A stretch of 36,991 bases of DNA from Blautia sp. AF19-10LB (GCF_003461245.1 NZ_QTWS01000035.1:1-36991), one strand, 5' to 3'; shown: positions 15,412-24,803, numbered from the stretch's first letter. Notes: generated by a model from the sequence alone, not told the origin. Numbers and translations are program-made.

Positions 15412-17124
15412 ATGCAGCAATCCACCGATCTACAGAATCTTCTGCATTCTGTACACAGAAAGAGTTATCCTGCCTATAAATCTCTGAAGGGCAGTTACCA
15501 GTTTGACAATTATATCCTCTCAATCGACCACGTACAGGGGGATCCTTTTGCTTCGCCTTCTCATATCAGTGTACGGATTTCGCACAAAACTGCGGGATTT
15601 CCACGGGAATATTATAGCGATCATGTTACCCGCATCACGCTGTCTGATTATCTTACCAGACAGTTTGAAAAACAGGTCAGCCACTACACCTTCCGTGCCA
15701 AAGGCTCCGGCAAGAGCGGTCTGATCTCGGTGAGCCACTGTGGGCAGGAAATCCTGGAGCGGACCGCCTGCGAGATCACAGAAAAAGGGATCACTGCCCG
15801 TTTCTTCATCGGTTTTCCGGCCAACGGAAGAACGATCAATGCCACTGAGCTGGAAAAAATCCTCTTCGACTTTCTCCCGGTCTGCGTGCAGAAAGCTTTC
15901 CTTTACAAAAATATCAATCACAAAGAACTGGAACAGACTATCTTTCTCGCCGAAGACCAGACCTATATCCGAAGCCAGCTTGCCAAACGAAATCTCGTTG
16001 CTTTTGTCGCAGATGGCTCCATTCTTCCACGAGAAAGCGGCATTTCCTCTCGTCCAATGAAAGTCTCCATTCCTTTTACCTCACCGGAATCTCTGCGCGT
16101 CACCATGGATCTTCCGCACAAAGGCAAAATCTCCGGCATGGGAATCCCTGAGGGGATCACTCTGATCGTGGGCGGCGGCTATCATGGCAAATCCACGCTT
16201 CTGAATGCCCTGGAGCTTGGCGTCTACAACCATATTTCCGGTGACGGCCGCGAATACGTCATCACAGACGATACTGCGCTGAAACTTCGCTCCGAAGACG
16301 GACGTTTTATTAAAGATGTAGATATCTCTCTGTTCATCAATGATCTTCCGAATAAGAAAGACACTCGTTGTTTTTCTACAGAAGACGCCAGTGGAAGCAC
16401 CTCCCAGGCGGCTGGCATCGTAGAAGGAATGGAGGCTGGAAGCAGAGTTTTCCTGCTGGACGAAGATACGTCTGCCACAAATTTCATGGTGCGTGATACT
16501 TTCATGCAGGAAGTGATATCCAGAGAAAAAGAACCAATTACCCCATTTCTTGAACGTGCCGAAGATCTTTATAAAAAGGCCGGGATATCCACAATCCTCG
16601 TAGCCGGAAGTTCCGGAGCATTTTTCCACATTGCAGACACGATTATCCAGATGGATTCCTATCATCCTGTGGATATCTCCGAAAAAGTCATGGCATTATG
16701 TGGAAAGTATCCTCTGAATCCCGTCAAAGCCCCGGAATTCAGATTCCCGGAGAGCCATCGCATCATGCAAAAACAGACTCCCTCGATCCGTTCTCACGGA
16801 AGAAACGCCGGCCGACCGGAACAGCTCAAAATAAAAGTACATGGAAAAGATGGTTTCCTGATCGGAAAACAGGATGTCGATCTCCGCTACGTGGAGCAGC
16901 TGATTGATCCGGAGCAGACAGCAGCACTTGGACTGCTTCTCAAATATGCCATCGAAAAGCTTGCCGATGACCGCCGCACTGTCGCAGACATCATTGAAAT
17001 TCTTTCCGGACAGCTTGAGCAGAACGGACTCTCCTTCCTGTCCGGAGGTTCTTATATTTCCTGTGGCTATGCCATGCCAAGACTCCAGGAAATCTATTCC
17101 TGTTTTAATCGTTATCGGAGGTAA
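15412..17124 (+). CDS. Predicted ATPase of the ABC class (PF09818 family)
   Basis: Soluble 570-residue protein. The start at 15412 is chosen because GGAGG lies 8 nt before that ATG. An N-terminal domain of about 240 residues (SVRISHKTAGFP, RFFIGFPANGRTINATEL) precedes a P-loop GGGYHGKSTLLNALELGVY at about 253-271. REYVITDD and FINDLPNKKDT follow, then SGSTSQAAGIVEGMEAGSRV with FLLDEDTSATNFM, the Walker B and adjacent acidic residues (about 342-356). TILVAGSSGAFFHIADTII follows. This is the standalone ABC-class ATPase family, which is common in Clostridia but without an established role. No transporter partner is adjacent. It has its own promoter candidate and terminator, so it is monocistronic. 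Confidence 0.88.
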   Translation: MQQSTDLQNLLHSVHRKSYPAYKSLKGSYQFDNYILSIDHVQGDPFASPSHISVRISHKTAGFPREYYSDHVTRITLSDYLTRQFEKQVSHYTFRAKGSGKSGLISVSHCGQEILERTACEITEKGITARFFIGFPANGRTINATELEKILFDFLPVCVQKAFLYKNINHKELEQTIFLAEDQTYIRSQLAKRNLVAFVADGSILPRESGISSRPMKVSIPFTSPESLRVTMDLPHKGKISGMGIPEGITLIVGGGYHGKSTLLNALELGVYNHISGDGREYVITDDTALKLRSEDGRFIKDVDISLFINDLPNKKDTRCFSTEDASGSTSQAAGIVEGMEAGSRVFLLDEDTSATNFMVRDTFMQEVISREKEPITPFLERAEDLYKKAGISTILVAGSSGAFFHIADTIIQMDSYHPVDISEKVMALCGKYPLNPVKAPEFRFPESHRIMQKQTPSIRSHGRNAGRPEQLKIKVHGKDGFLIGKQDVDLRYVEQLIDPEQTAALGLLLKYAIEKLADDRRTVADIIEILSGQLEQNGLSFLSGGSYISCGYAMPRLQEIYSCFNRYRR

Positions 17125-17136
17125 TAAACAACTCAA

Positions 17137-17184
17137 AAAAGATACCCAGAAATCATGCATCATAATTTCCAGGTATCTTTTTTT
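17137..17184. terminator. Bidirectional terminator between convergent genes
   Basis: GATACCCAGAAAT (17141-17153) pairs with ATTTCCAGGTATC (17165-17177). TTTTTTT follows on the plus strand, and the AAAAAA before it gives a T-run on the minus strand. It serves the ATPase gene and xylulokinase. Confidence 0.85.
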
Positions 17185-17185
17185 A

Positions 17186-18643
17186 TTAAAATAAGGGGGT
17201 TAATGTAGGATATAACTTTCTAAATCTCTGGTAACATTCTTCATATTTCGCCACCAGTTCTTCTTCCGGCTCAACGGTGTCTACTACGTGAGCCATTTTC
17301 TTTCCGATGGTCTCAACATCCAGATATGCTCCGCATCCTACGGCTGCCAGCATGGCTCCGCCCATGGACGGGCCTTCCTCAACTTCAAGGACATCTACTT
17401 TAAGGTTCATCACATTTGCGATGATCTTTTTCCAAAGCGGACTCTTCGCACCGCCACCACAGATCTTGGTTCGTTCGATCTTAATGCCGAGTTTTCTTGC
17501 TACTTCCAGAGAATCACGAAGTCCGAAAGCCACACCTTCCAGAACAGCCTGTGTCATGTCAGCTCTTGTGGTGTCCATGGACATTCCAAAGAACACACCT
17601 CTTGCATCCGGATTGTTGTGCGGTGACCGCTCTCCCATCAGGTACGGAAGGAAGAATACATGATTTTCACCAAGCTTCTCGATCGGAGCCTGTTCTGCTG
17701 CAAAATCCTTGGTCTGAAGGATTTCTTCTGCCCACCATTTGTTGCAGGATGCCGCACTTAACATACAGCCCATCAGATGATAGCTTCCATCTGCATGGCA
17801 GAAAGAATGCAGTGCGTTATTCTCATCAACGCCGAAGTTCTTGCTGGAGATAAAAATGGTTCCTGACGTTCCAAGAGAAATATTGCACTGTCCGTCACCA
17901 ACGGTTCCTGTTCCGACCGCAGCTGCTGCATTATCTCCGGCACCTGCCACAACTTTGACATCAGCAGAAAATCCGAGTTCCGCTGCCACTTCCGGCTTCA
18001 GCGTTCCGACCACTTCCCAGCTCTCATACAGTTTCGGAAGCTGTTCTTCTCTTACGTCGCAAATCTCCATCATTTCCCTGGACCAGCAGCGGTTCTTTAC
18101 ATCAAGAAGGAGCATACCGGATGCATCAGAAACATCTGTGCAGAAAGATCCGGAAAGTCTGTAAGCAAGATAGTCTTTCGGAAGCATGATCTTGGCGATT
18201 TTTGCAAATTTCTCCGGCTCATTTTTCTTCATCCACAGGATCTTCGGAGCTGTAAAACCTGCAAAAGCAATGTTTGCTGTATATGCAGACAGTTTCTCTT
18301 TACCGATCTCGTTGTTGAGATATTCTGTTTCTTTCTGGGAACGTCCATCATTCCAGAGGATTGCCGGGCGAATGACCTTGTCATTCTCATCCAGCGTTAC
18401 CAGTCCATGCATCTGTCCCCCGAAGCCAATTCCAGCAACCTTGGAACGATCAATCCCCTCTGTCAGTTCTTTCATTCCCTCTACGCTCTGCGTAAACCAA
18501 TCCTCCGGATTCTGTTCTGACCAGCCCGGATGCGGAAAAAATAATGGATATTCTTTTGATACTGTTTTCAGTATCGTTCCATTTTCATCCATTGCCAATA
18601 ATTTAACAGCAGATGTTCCTAAATCAATACCAATATAAATCAT
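17186..18643 (-). CDS. xylB: Xylulokinase
   Basis: FGGY-family carbohydrate kinase of 485 residues that phosphorylates D-xylulose to D-xylulose 5-phosphate, feeding the pentose phosphate route. Signatures: YIGIDLGTSAVKLLAMDENG at the N-terminus (phosphate 1 loop), GWSEQNPEDWF, GFGGQMHGLVTLDEN, ILWNDGRS, GAGDNAAAAVGTGTVGDGQ, and SLGTSGTIF. Near the C-terminus is ICGGGAKSPLWKKIIANVMN, the second nucleotide-binding segment. The MHG and WND motifs are characteristic of XylB rather than glycerol kinase. It begins 3 nt after the dehydrogenase stop, making it the last gene of the polyol operon. A dehydrogenase that makes a ketose plus this kinase is the standard route for xylitol or D-arabitol. Confidence 0.95.
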   Translation of the reverse strand: MIYIGIDLGTSAVKLLAMDENGTILKTVSKEYPLFFPHPGWSEQNPEDWFTQSVEGMKELTEGIDRSKVAGIGFGGQMHGLVTLDENDKVIRPAILWNDGRSQKETEYLNNEIGKEKLSAYTANIAFAGFTAPKILWMKKNEPEKFAKIAKIMLPKDYLAYRLSGSFCTDVSDASGMLLLDVKNRCWSREMMEICDVREEQLPKLYESWEVVGTLKPEVAAELGFSADVKVVAGAGDNAAAAVGTGTVGDGQCNISLGTSGTIFISSKNFGVDENNALHSFCHADGSYHLMGCMLSAASCNKWWAEEILQTKDFAAEQAPIEKLGENHVFFLPYLMGERSPHNNPDARGVFFGMSMDTTRADMTQAVLEGVAFGLRDSLEVARKLGIKIERTKICGGGAKSPLWKKIIANVMNLKVDVLEVEEGPSMGGAMLAAVGCGAYLDVETIGKKMAHVVDTVEPEEELVAKYEECYQRFRKLYPTLTPLF

Positions 18644-18646
18644 AGA

Positions 18647-19699
18647 TTATTTTACCTTTATAACTGCTTTAACAAGGTCTGTCTTGTTATTTACAGCTTC
18701 ATCATATGCGTCTTTAATATGATCCAGATCAAACTCATGTGTTACAATATTCTTAACATCAATTGCTCCACTTGCAACTGCTGCAATTGCTTTTGGATAA
18801 ATATTCTTATAACGGAACACAGATTTAATTGTTGCTTCCTTGTCCATAATCTGAGCAAAATTATAATTGATTTCTTCTTTTGAGGAAATTCCAACTAATG
18901 TAATTGTTCCCCCTCTTCTGACAATAAATGGAGTCTGTGCAATAGTCACAGGTGATCCGGCAGTCTCAAATACTACATCTGCACCTCTTCCACCGGTCAG
19001 TTCTTTGATTTTTTCAAGAGCATCTTCCTTTCCACTGTTAATCACAGCTGTTGCTCCAAGTTCCATGGCTTTATCCAAACGAGCCTGAACAAGATCTGCT
19101 ACAATGATCTGACCTGCACCATGTGCTTTGCATGCCAACAGGGTTACAAGACCAATACATCCAGAACCAAGGATTACAACTGTATCTCCAGTTCCTACAT
19201 TTCCCTGCTCAGCTGCATAAAATCCTACTGACAATGGCTCAATCAGTGCACCTTCTTTTGTAGATACATTTTCTGGAAGTTTAAAACACATATCTTCTGG
19301 AAAAGCGATAAATTCTTCATTACATCCCTGAACTGGAGGAGTTGCAAGAAATACAACATCTGGACATAAATTATAATGTCCTGATTTACAGAATTCGCAT
19401 TTACCACAAGTAATTCCCGGTTCCAGAGCAACGCGATCTCCGACTTTAAGATTTTCCACATCTTTACCCACTTCAACGATCGTACCTGCACACTCATGTC
19501 CTAACATGAAATCCTCTGAAAGATCCACTTTGTATGCACCACAGCATCCATTATGATAATAGTGTACATCTGATCCACAAATTCCAACATATTCTAATGA
19601 TACAAGAACCTCTTTTTCTTTAATCTGAGGAACAGGAATCTCTTTAATTACCATATTATCTGTGCCTCTCATAACAGCACTTTTCTGTAACATCTTCAT
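18647..19699 (-). CDS. Zinc-dependent polyol dehydrogenase (xylitol/sorbitol dehydrogenase type)
   Basis: Medium-chain dehydrogenase of 350 residues that oxidises a polyol to a ketose with NAD+. The catalytic zinc is held by Cys and His in YVGICGSDVHYYHNG and by the GHE of MLGHECAGTIVEVG. The structural-zinc lobe is CGKCEFCKSGHYNLC. IEPLSVGFYAAEQGN and the Rossmann motif VVILGSGCIGLVTL follow. The HYYHNG and IEPLSV features are those of sorbitol/xylitol dehydrogenases. With xylulokinase directly downstream, xylitol or D-arabitol is the likeliest substrate, but sorbitol is possible. AAAGGGGAAG supports the start. An intergenic hairpin separates it from the binding-protein gene. Confidence 0.9.
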   Translation of the reverse strand: MKMLQKSAVMRGTDNMVIKEIPVPQIKEKEVLVSLEYVGICGSDVHYYHNGCCGAYKVDLSEDFMLGHECAGTIVEVGKDVENLKVGDRVALEPGITCGKCEFCKSGHYNLCPDVVFLATPPVQGCNEEFIAFPEDMCFKLPENVSTKEGALIEPLSVGFYAAEQGNVGTGDTVVILGSGCIGLVTLLACKAHGAGQIIVADLVQARLDKAMELGATAVINSGKEDALEKIKELTGGRGADVVFETAGSPVTIAQTPFIVRRGGTITLVGISSKEEINYNFAQIMDKEATIKSVFRYKNIYPKAIAAVASGAIDVKNIVTHEFDLDHIKDAYDEAVNNKTDLVKAVIKVK

Positions 19700-19724
19700 T
19701 GTAACTTCCCCTTTCTTAGAGTAA

Positions 19725-19754
19725 TTGCCCGATATGTTCTGGCATACCGGGCAA
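19725..19754 (-). promoter_or_regulatory. Intercistronic hairpin between binding protein and dehydrogenase
   Basis: TTGCCCG (19725-19731) pairs with CGGGCAA (19748-19754) across a 16-nt loop, without a T-run. In such operons this kind of element usually protects the upstream binding-protein mRNA or partly terminates, giving more binding protein than enzyme. Confidence 0.55.
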
Positions 19755-19769
19755 CACTTAATAACCTAA

Positions 19770-20816
19770 TTATTCTTCAGCTGCTTTCACATCATCTTCG
19801 GTAAGTTCACCATTATCAATATAGATCTGAATGTAATCATCTACGTTATCTGCATTGATTTCCGGAGCATCTACATAATCATTTACATCTGTTACTTCCA
19901 TTTCACCATTAACAACTTTTTCTGCGTACTCCAGATTCTTCTCAGCAAGGTCTGCTGCTGACTGTAATGCTGTAGAAGTAAGAAGTCCTTCTTTGATCAG
20001 GAGACATCCCTGTGCTGTTCCATCAACACCATATGCCAGAAAATTCGCTGTTCCATCTTCATTGAAATAATCTTTATTTTCTCTGATTGCTTCAATCGCA
20101 CCTGCTGCCATGTTATCGTTCATAGAAATGATAGCATCAATATGAGTTCCCGCCTGTACCCAGGATTCCATCAATGTAAGTGCTTCATCACTGTTCCAGT
20201 TTGCAAAATCTTCATAAAGAATATTTACATCTGTACGTTTGCTGAAGAAGTTCTCATCCCATGCTTCACGTCTTTTATCTGCATGATAATTTCCGGAAGG
20301 TCCTTTCAATACAACAACATTTGCATTTTCAGGAACTTCATCTACAGCTCTTGTTGCACTGACTTTTGCCTGCTCGATTGGATCTGCATCAACAGTACCC
20401 GTTCCTGCCATAACAGAAGTATCATCTCCACCATCCAGATCATTCTGATGTGTAGTCGGATTTGTTGTGATAACCGGAATTCCTGCATCTACAAGCTGCT
20501 GCACATACGGAGCCTGAGCACCATTATTATTTGACTGTACAATAACAAGATCATACTGTTTTGTAATACAATCTTCCAGCAGACCGTTTTCTTTATTATC
20601 ATCGCCCTCGCCACTTACACAGGTAAGTTCAATATCATCATACTTTTCTGCCTGCTTTTTCATTTCAGTTGTAAGCCATGCCGCAAAGGTATCTGAACTT
20701 GCTCTTGCAACAAAACATACTCTCTTTGCATCTGCTGCACTGACACTCATCGCCGGTACCATAGACACTGCCATAACACTTGCCAATAAAATTGCTCCGA
20801 TTTTTTTTGCCTTCAT
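19770..20816 (-). CDS. Sugar/polyol ABC transporter substrate-binding protein
   Basis: Periplasmic-binding-protein-like domain of the ribose/galactose (LacI-related) cluster, 348 residues. The signal peptide (KKIGAILLASVMAVSMVPAM) ends near VSAADA and looks like a signal-peptidase I type, with no lipobox cysteine. Features: CFVARASSDTFAAWLTTEMK, YDLVIVQSNNNGAQAPYVQQ, AGIPVITTNP, VVVLKGPSGNYHADKRREAW, IDAIISMNDNMAAGAIEAIR and FLAYGVDGTAQGCLLIKEG. It captures the polyol or pentose for the permease and ATPase encoded upstream. AAGGAGGAAGTAATTT precedes the start. Specificity cannot be read; xylitol or arabitol is inferred from the catabolic genes. Confidence 0.9.
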   Translation of the reverse strand: MKAKKIGAILLASVMAVSMVPAMSVSAADAKRVCFVARASSDTFAAWLTTEMKKQAEKYDDIELTCVSGEGDDNKENGLLEDCITKQYDLVIVQSNNNGAQAPYVQQLVDAGIPVITTNPTTHQNDLDGGDDTSVMAGTGTVDADPIEQAKVSATRAVDEVPENANVVVLKGPSGNYHADKRREAWDENFFSKRTDVNILYEDFANWNSDEALTLMESWVQAGTHIDAIISMNDNMAAGAIEAIRENKDYFNEDGTANFLAYGVDGTAQGCLLIKEGLLTSTALQSAADLAEKNLEYAEKVVNGEMEVTDVNDYVDAPEINADNVDDYIQIYIDNGELTEDDVKAAEE

Positions 20817-20885
20817 AAATTACTTCCTCCTTAATAAAATGTGATTTACTTATACTGTCACTTCCTCGACAGAATAGTTTCTCTT

Positions 20886-21866
20886 TTACGCCTGTTTATT
20901 CCCCTCTTCTTTAACAATGATCACTTTTCTTGATTTTTTAGATTTGCTTACCACATCAAATGCTACTGCAAGAACAATAATTGCACCTTCAATAATCTGC
21001 TGAATATAAGAGTTAACACCCAGAAGATTCATAACATTTTCCAGAAAACCAATGATAAATGCTCCGGCTATTGTTCCACTTACTGTACCAATACCGCCTG
21101 TAAAAGAAGTACCGCCAACGATTGCTGCTGTCAGACCTGTCATTTCATATCCAATTGCACCGTTAGGAAGACCTGCATTATTTCTTGCCATAAAAATCAT
21201 TCCTGCAAGTCCTGTCATAATACCATTTAATATGTAAGATTTATAAATATTTCTCTTTGCATTAATACCACTCGCTTCTGCTGCCGCACGACTTCCACCG
21301 ATTGCATATAGTGCACGTCCATATCGTGTATTATTGACCAGATACCAGACAACAATTGTTACAAGTATCACCAGAATTACTGGCACTGGCACCGGACCTA
21401 CCATTCCCTGTCCGATCTTAACAAAATTTCCTAACTGAAGAATATTCTGTCCACCGGTAAAATAAAGGGCAAGTCCTCTGGCTGCCTGCTGCATACCAAG
21501 CGTCGCAATGAATGCCGGCACATTAAACTCCGCAATGAAAAATGCATTGACAAGATTACATCCCACACCAGTTGCTACTGCTACGATAAGTGCAAGTAAA
21601 ATAGAGTTTGTCGCTTTGTAAACAGATACAGAATAAACACCTGCCAATGCAAGTACAGAACCAACCGACAGATCAAGAAATCCACTGATAATCAGAAGCA
21701 TTTCACCATATGCAATCAGAATTCCGACGCATAACTGCCTTGTAACATTGATCAGGTTGCTGTACTGAAGGAAATATGGACTGATAATGCTACATGCCAC
21801 AAACAATACGATCAGTACAATATAAATACTAAATTTTTGTAAGTTATTTATTTTTTTTGTTTTCAT
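20886..21866 (-). CDS. Sugar ABC transporter permease (RbsC/XylH type)
   Basis: Polytopic membrane protein of 326 residues in the BPD_transp_2 family. I start it at the ATG at 21866 (MKTKKINNLQKF), which has GGAGGGTAAAGAG upstream and lies 20 nt after the ATPase stop; the open frame extends further into the ATPase gene. Typical features are NVTRQLCVGILIAYGEMLLI, SGFLDLSVGSVLALAG, NVPAFIATLGMQQAARGLAL, ALYAIGGSRAAAEASGINAK (the coupling loop), and AIVGGTSFTGGIGTVSGTIA. About ten hydrophobic segments can be counted. It forms a homodimer with the double-domain ATPase. Confidence 0.93.
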   Translation of the reverse strand: MKTKKINNLQKFSIYIVLIVLFVACSIISPYFLQYSNLINVTRQLCVGILIAYGEMLLIISGFLDLSVGSVLALAGVYSVSVYKATNSILLALIVAVATGVGCNLVNAFFIAEFNVPAFIATLGMQQAARGLALYFTGGQNILQLGNFVKIGQGMVGPVPVPVILVILVTIVVWYLVNNTRYGRALYAIGGSRAAAEASGINAKRNIYKSYILNGIMTGLAGMIFMARNNAGLPNGAIGYEMTGLTAAIVGGTSFTGGIGTVSGTIAGAFIIGFLENVMNLLGVNSYIQQIIEGAIIVLAVAFDVVSKSKKSRKVIIVKEEGNKQA

Positions 21867-21886
21867 TCTCTTTACCCTCCGCACAT

Positions 21887-23383
21887 TCAACCGTTCTTTA
21901 AGCCAGTTGCGTATCTCATAATTACTTCCTGAGAGAATTCCTCTCTGTTGATACATCCGCTTATTTTACCCTGGCACATGATATAGATTCTGTCACACAT
22001 TCCAATCAGTTCCGGAAGCTCTGAGGATACCATGATGACCGCTTTGCCTTCCTTTACAATATCTGTAATCAGTTTATAGATTTCAAATTTTGCTCCGACA
22101 TCGATACCTCTTGTCGGCTCATCCAGGATCATAATATCTGGCTCACACAAAAGCCATCTTGCTAAAAGTACTTTCTGCTGATTTCCTCCGGAAAGTGTGG
22201 AAATAGCGGTATCAAGAGTCGGTGTCTTTACATGCATCTTCTCGAAGCTTTCTTTTACACTCTGTTTTTCTTTTGCCTTATGCGTATAACCCTTGTAGAT
22301 AATTCTTTCCAGACTGGCAAGACTGGCGTTTTCCATAACACTCCTGACAGGAATAATTCCGTCATCTCGTCTGCTCTCAGAAAGCATGACCATCTTCTGT
22401 TGAATACTGTCATGAGGACATTTAATCTTTGCCTCTTTTCCATTAATAAAAACCTGACCTGAATCATGAGGATCCAAACCAAAAATCGCTCTCATAGTCT
22501 CTGTTCTTCCAGCTCCGACCAATCCGGCAAAACCAACAATCTCACCTTTCGCAACATGGAAATTTATATCTTCAAAGAGATCTTTCTGAGAAAAATCCTT
22601 TATCTCAAGAGCTTTGTCTCCAATCGGAACTGTTTCTTTCGGATATACATTATCCAGTTTTCGTCCAACCATTCTGGCAATGACCGTATCAAGATCAAGA
22701 TCTTCCGCTCTGTCTGTTGAAACTACAGCACCATCTCTTAAGACTGTAATGTCATCTGCGATTCGGAAAACTTCCTCCATCTTATGTGAGATATAAATAA
22801 TTGAAATACCCTGTGCTTTCAGTTCTTCTATCTTACGGAAAAGATTTTCAACCTCACGATCTGTAATAGAAGATGTCGGCTCATCCATAATAATAACCTG
22901 TGCATTATTTGTAACTGCTTTGATAATCTCAAGCATCTGAATATCCGATACTGTCAGAGTTTTCAGTTTCTGTGTTGGTTCATATGGAAGATTCTCATCT
23001 TTAAGAAACTGTCTGGCATCCCGTCTTATTTTTCTCCAGTCTACTTTTCCGAATCTGTTAACTGGAAGCCGCCCCAAAAAAAGATTCTCCTCTACAGAAA
23101 GTTCCGGCACATAATTTAATTCCTGTGCTACCATGGAAATTCCCATTTCCATAGCCTGTATAGGATTCTTGATTGTTACTGGTTTTTCATCAAGATATAT
23201 CTGACCCTTATCTGCCTGATACAATCCCATGATAATTTTCATCAGTGTAGATTTTCCGGCTCCATTTTCACCACAAAGTGCATGAACGGTTCCTTTTCTT
23301 ACTGCAAAATCAATTCCGCTCAATGCTTTTACGCCAGGAAAGGATTTCTCTACTCCGCTGACCCGCATCTTGATTTCGTCCAT
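21887..23383 (-). CDS. Sugar ABC transporter ATP-binding protein (RbsA/XylG type)
   Basis: Tandem ABC ATPase of 498 residues. In domain 1, Walker A is GENGAGKST, the signature region is the degenerate LTVSDIQMLEIIKAV (typical for this family), and Walker B is VIIMDEPTSSIT. Domain 2 has a degenerate P-loop GLVGAGRTETMRAIFGLDPH but an intact LSGGNQQKVLLARWL and MILDEPTRGIDVGAKFEIY. This asymmetry is normal for carbohydrate importers of the CUT2 class. It is the first gene of the polyol operon, and a consensus promoter lies 46 nt upstream on the minus strand. Energises uptake through the RbsC-like permease. Confidence 0.95.
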   Translation of the reverse strand: MDEIKMRVSGVEKSFPGVKALSGIDFAVRKGTVHALCGENGAGKSTLMKIIMGLYQADKGQIYLDEKPVTIKNPIQAMEMGISMVAQELNYVPELSVEENLFLGRLPVNRFGKVDWRKIRRDARQFLKDENLPYEPTQKLKTLTVSDIQMLEIIKAVTNNAQVIIMDEPTSSITDREVENLFRKIEELKAQGISIIYISHKMEEVFRIADDITVLRDGAVVSTDRAEDLDLDTVIARMVGRKLDNVYPKETVPIGDKALEIKDFSQKDLFEDINFHVAKGEIVGFAGLVGAGRTETMRAIFGLDPHDSGQVFINGKEAKIKCPHDSIQQKMVMLSESRRDDGIIPVRSVMENASLASLERIIYKGYTHKAKEKQSVKESFEKMHVKTPTLDTAISTLSGGNQQKVLLARWLLCEPDIMILDEPTRGIDVGAKFEIYKLITDIVKEGKAVIMVSSELPELIGMCDRIYIMCQGKISGCINREEFSQEVIMRYATGLKNG

Positions 23384-23428
23384 TACTTCACCGCCTTTTT
23401 AATTTGCTTGACCTGTTTTCTATTTAAG

Positions 23429-23457
23429 AGTATATTCCTGCGTTTTACTTATGTCAA
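23429..23457 (-). promoter_or_regulatory. Promoter of the polyol transport/catabolism operon
   Basis: TTGACA (23457-23452) and TATACT (23434-23429) on the minus strand with an exact 17-nt spacer, 46 nt from the ATPase start. Confidence 0.85.
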
Positions 23458-23471
23458 TACTTTTATGTAAG

Positions 23472-23491
23472 TTTGTAGAATATATAACAAA
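23472..23491. promoter_or_regulatory. Candidate ROK-repressor operator
   Basis: TTTGT (23472-23476) and ACAAA (23487-23491) form an inverted repeat with a 10-nt AT-rich spacer, just upstream of the operon -35. Half-sites of the TTTGTT/AACAAA type are known for XylR-like ROK repressors. The arms are short and the position is upstream of the promoter, so this is tentative. The rest of 23492-23687 is AT-rich and contains a TTGACA at 23546-23551 without a good -10. Confidence 0.35.
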
Positions 23492-23687
23492 TTATAATTA
23501 TTCATTTGTGCATTTTTTATATTCAAGCCTGTTTCATCTTATGTATTGACATTTTTTTCACATTATTTGCATCAATGTTTTAACAAAAGTTTTTATTTAT
23601 CCTCTAGTATTCACTCAACAAAAATGCTATTATATGCATATAAGCAATATATTTTTTATATATTCTGCATAAAAGGAGGCCAACCTA

Positions 23688-24803
23688 ATGGAAGAGTATC
23701 TTAATAAATCTAAAATATCCGGAGACATTTTCAGATTTCTATACTTAAATAAACAGAGTTCCCGACAGGAAATTGCACAATCTCTCGGCATCAGCCTTCC
23801 TACAACTACCCGTAACCTTAATGCACTGCAGGAATCTGGTTTTATTGAAAATGCCGGAGAATTCCAATCCACCGGAGGGCGAAAAGCAATTAGATATCAA
23901 TGTGTCGCAAATTCCAGATATGCGATTGGTATTGATATCACTCGAAATCATCTTTCTATCGTATTGATTGATCTTGCTTTAAATATCATTGATAATACAA
24001 GACTTCGAATTCCATTCCACGAAAGTCACGACTACTTTTGCATTCTGAAACAGGAATTCGAAAAAATTGTTTCGAAGAACATACCTGACCGTTCTAAATT
24101 ACTTGGAGTTGGCATTGCTCTTCCAGTCATCATAGGCGAAGATCATAAGACTGTAACATACGCAACCGTAATCCCTCTGTCTTTAAACATTTACAATTTC
24201 TTCAGCGACTATATACATGAACCGTTTTTATTCTTCAATGATGCAAACTCTGCCGGCCTGGCAGAAAGCTGGAAAGGAGATTATAAAGATGCTGTGGCAT
24301 ATCTTTCTCTAAGCAGTAGTATTGGTGGTGCATATATGAATAATAAAATGATCTACGGAGGCTCCAATAACAGAGGCGGTGAATTCGGTCATATGACAAT
24401 CATACCTCATGGAAAGCGCTGTTACTGCGGTAGATATGGATGTCTGGATGCTTACTGTACTGCCAATGTACTAACTGATTTCACAGAAGGAAATTTAAAA
24501 GAATTTTTTGATATTTTAAAATCAGGAACTAACCGAGGAATTCAGAATATATTTGAAGATTATACAGATTATCTGGCAATCGCCGTAAATAATCTTCGAA
24601 TGTGCTTTGACTGCGATGTTATACTAGGAGGAAATGTTGGTGCCTATATGGCAGATTATATCGAGGATTTTCGTGAAAAAGCATCAAAGTTAAATCCTTT
24701 CGAGAGAGATGGCAGCTATATCCGCGTATGCCATTATCGCACAGAAGCTGCTGCCGTAGGTGCTGCTATTTATTATATTGACCAGTTCATTCAAAATTTC
24801 TAA
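23688..24803 (+). CDS. ROK-family transcriptional repressor (XylR/NagC-like)
   Basis: Protein of 371 residues with an N-terminal winged helix (IFRFLYLNKQSSRQEIAQSL, GISLPTTTRNLNALQESGFI) fused to a ROK sugar-kinase-fold domain. The ROK zinc motif is present as GEFGHMTIIPHGKRCYCGRY with GCLDAYC, giving the His and three Cys ligands. IGIDITRNHLSIVLIDL is the start of the first kinase-like lobe; the expected DxGxT is IDITRN, so ATP binding is likely degenerate, as in repressors. A GGAGG ribosome site precedes the ATG. Being divergent from the polyol operon, it most probably represses it until the polyol or its ketose is bound. Confidence 0.9.
   Translation: MEEYLNKSKISGDIFRFLYLNKQSSRQEIAQSLGISLPTTTRNLNALQESGFIENAGEFQSTGGRKAIRYQCVANSRYAIGIDITRNHLSIVLIDLALNIIDNTRLRIPFHESHDYFCILKQEFEKIVSKNIPDRSKLLGVGIALPVIIGEDHKTVTYATVIPLSLNIYNFFSDYIHEPFLFFNDANSAGLAESWKGDYKDAVAYLSLSSSIGGAYMNNKMIYGGSNNRGGEFGHMTIIPHGKRCYCGRYGCLDAYCTANVLTDFTEGNLKEFFDILKSGTNRGIQNIFEDYTDYLAIAVNNLRMCFDCDVILGGNVGAYMADYIEDFREKASKLNPFERDGSYIRVCHYRTEAAAVGAAIYYIDQFIQNF

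Noticed and set aside
21867..21956. N-terminal extension of the sugar permease to 21956
   Set aside because: It would overlap the ATPase gene by about 70 nt. The ATG at 21866 has a strong ribosome site and starts the typical permease N-terminus.
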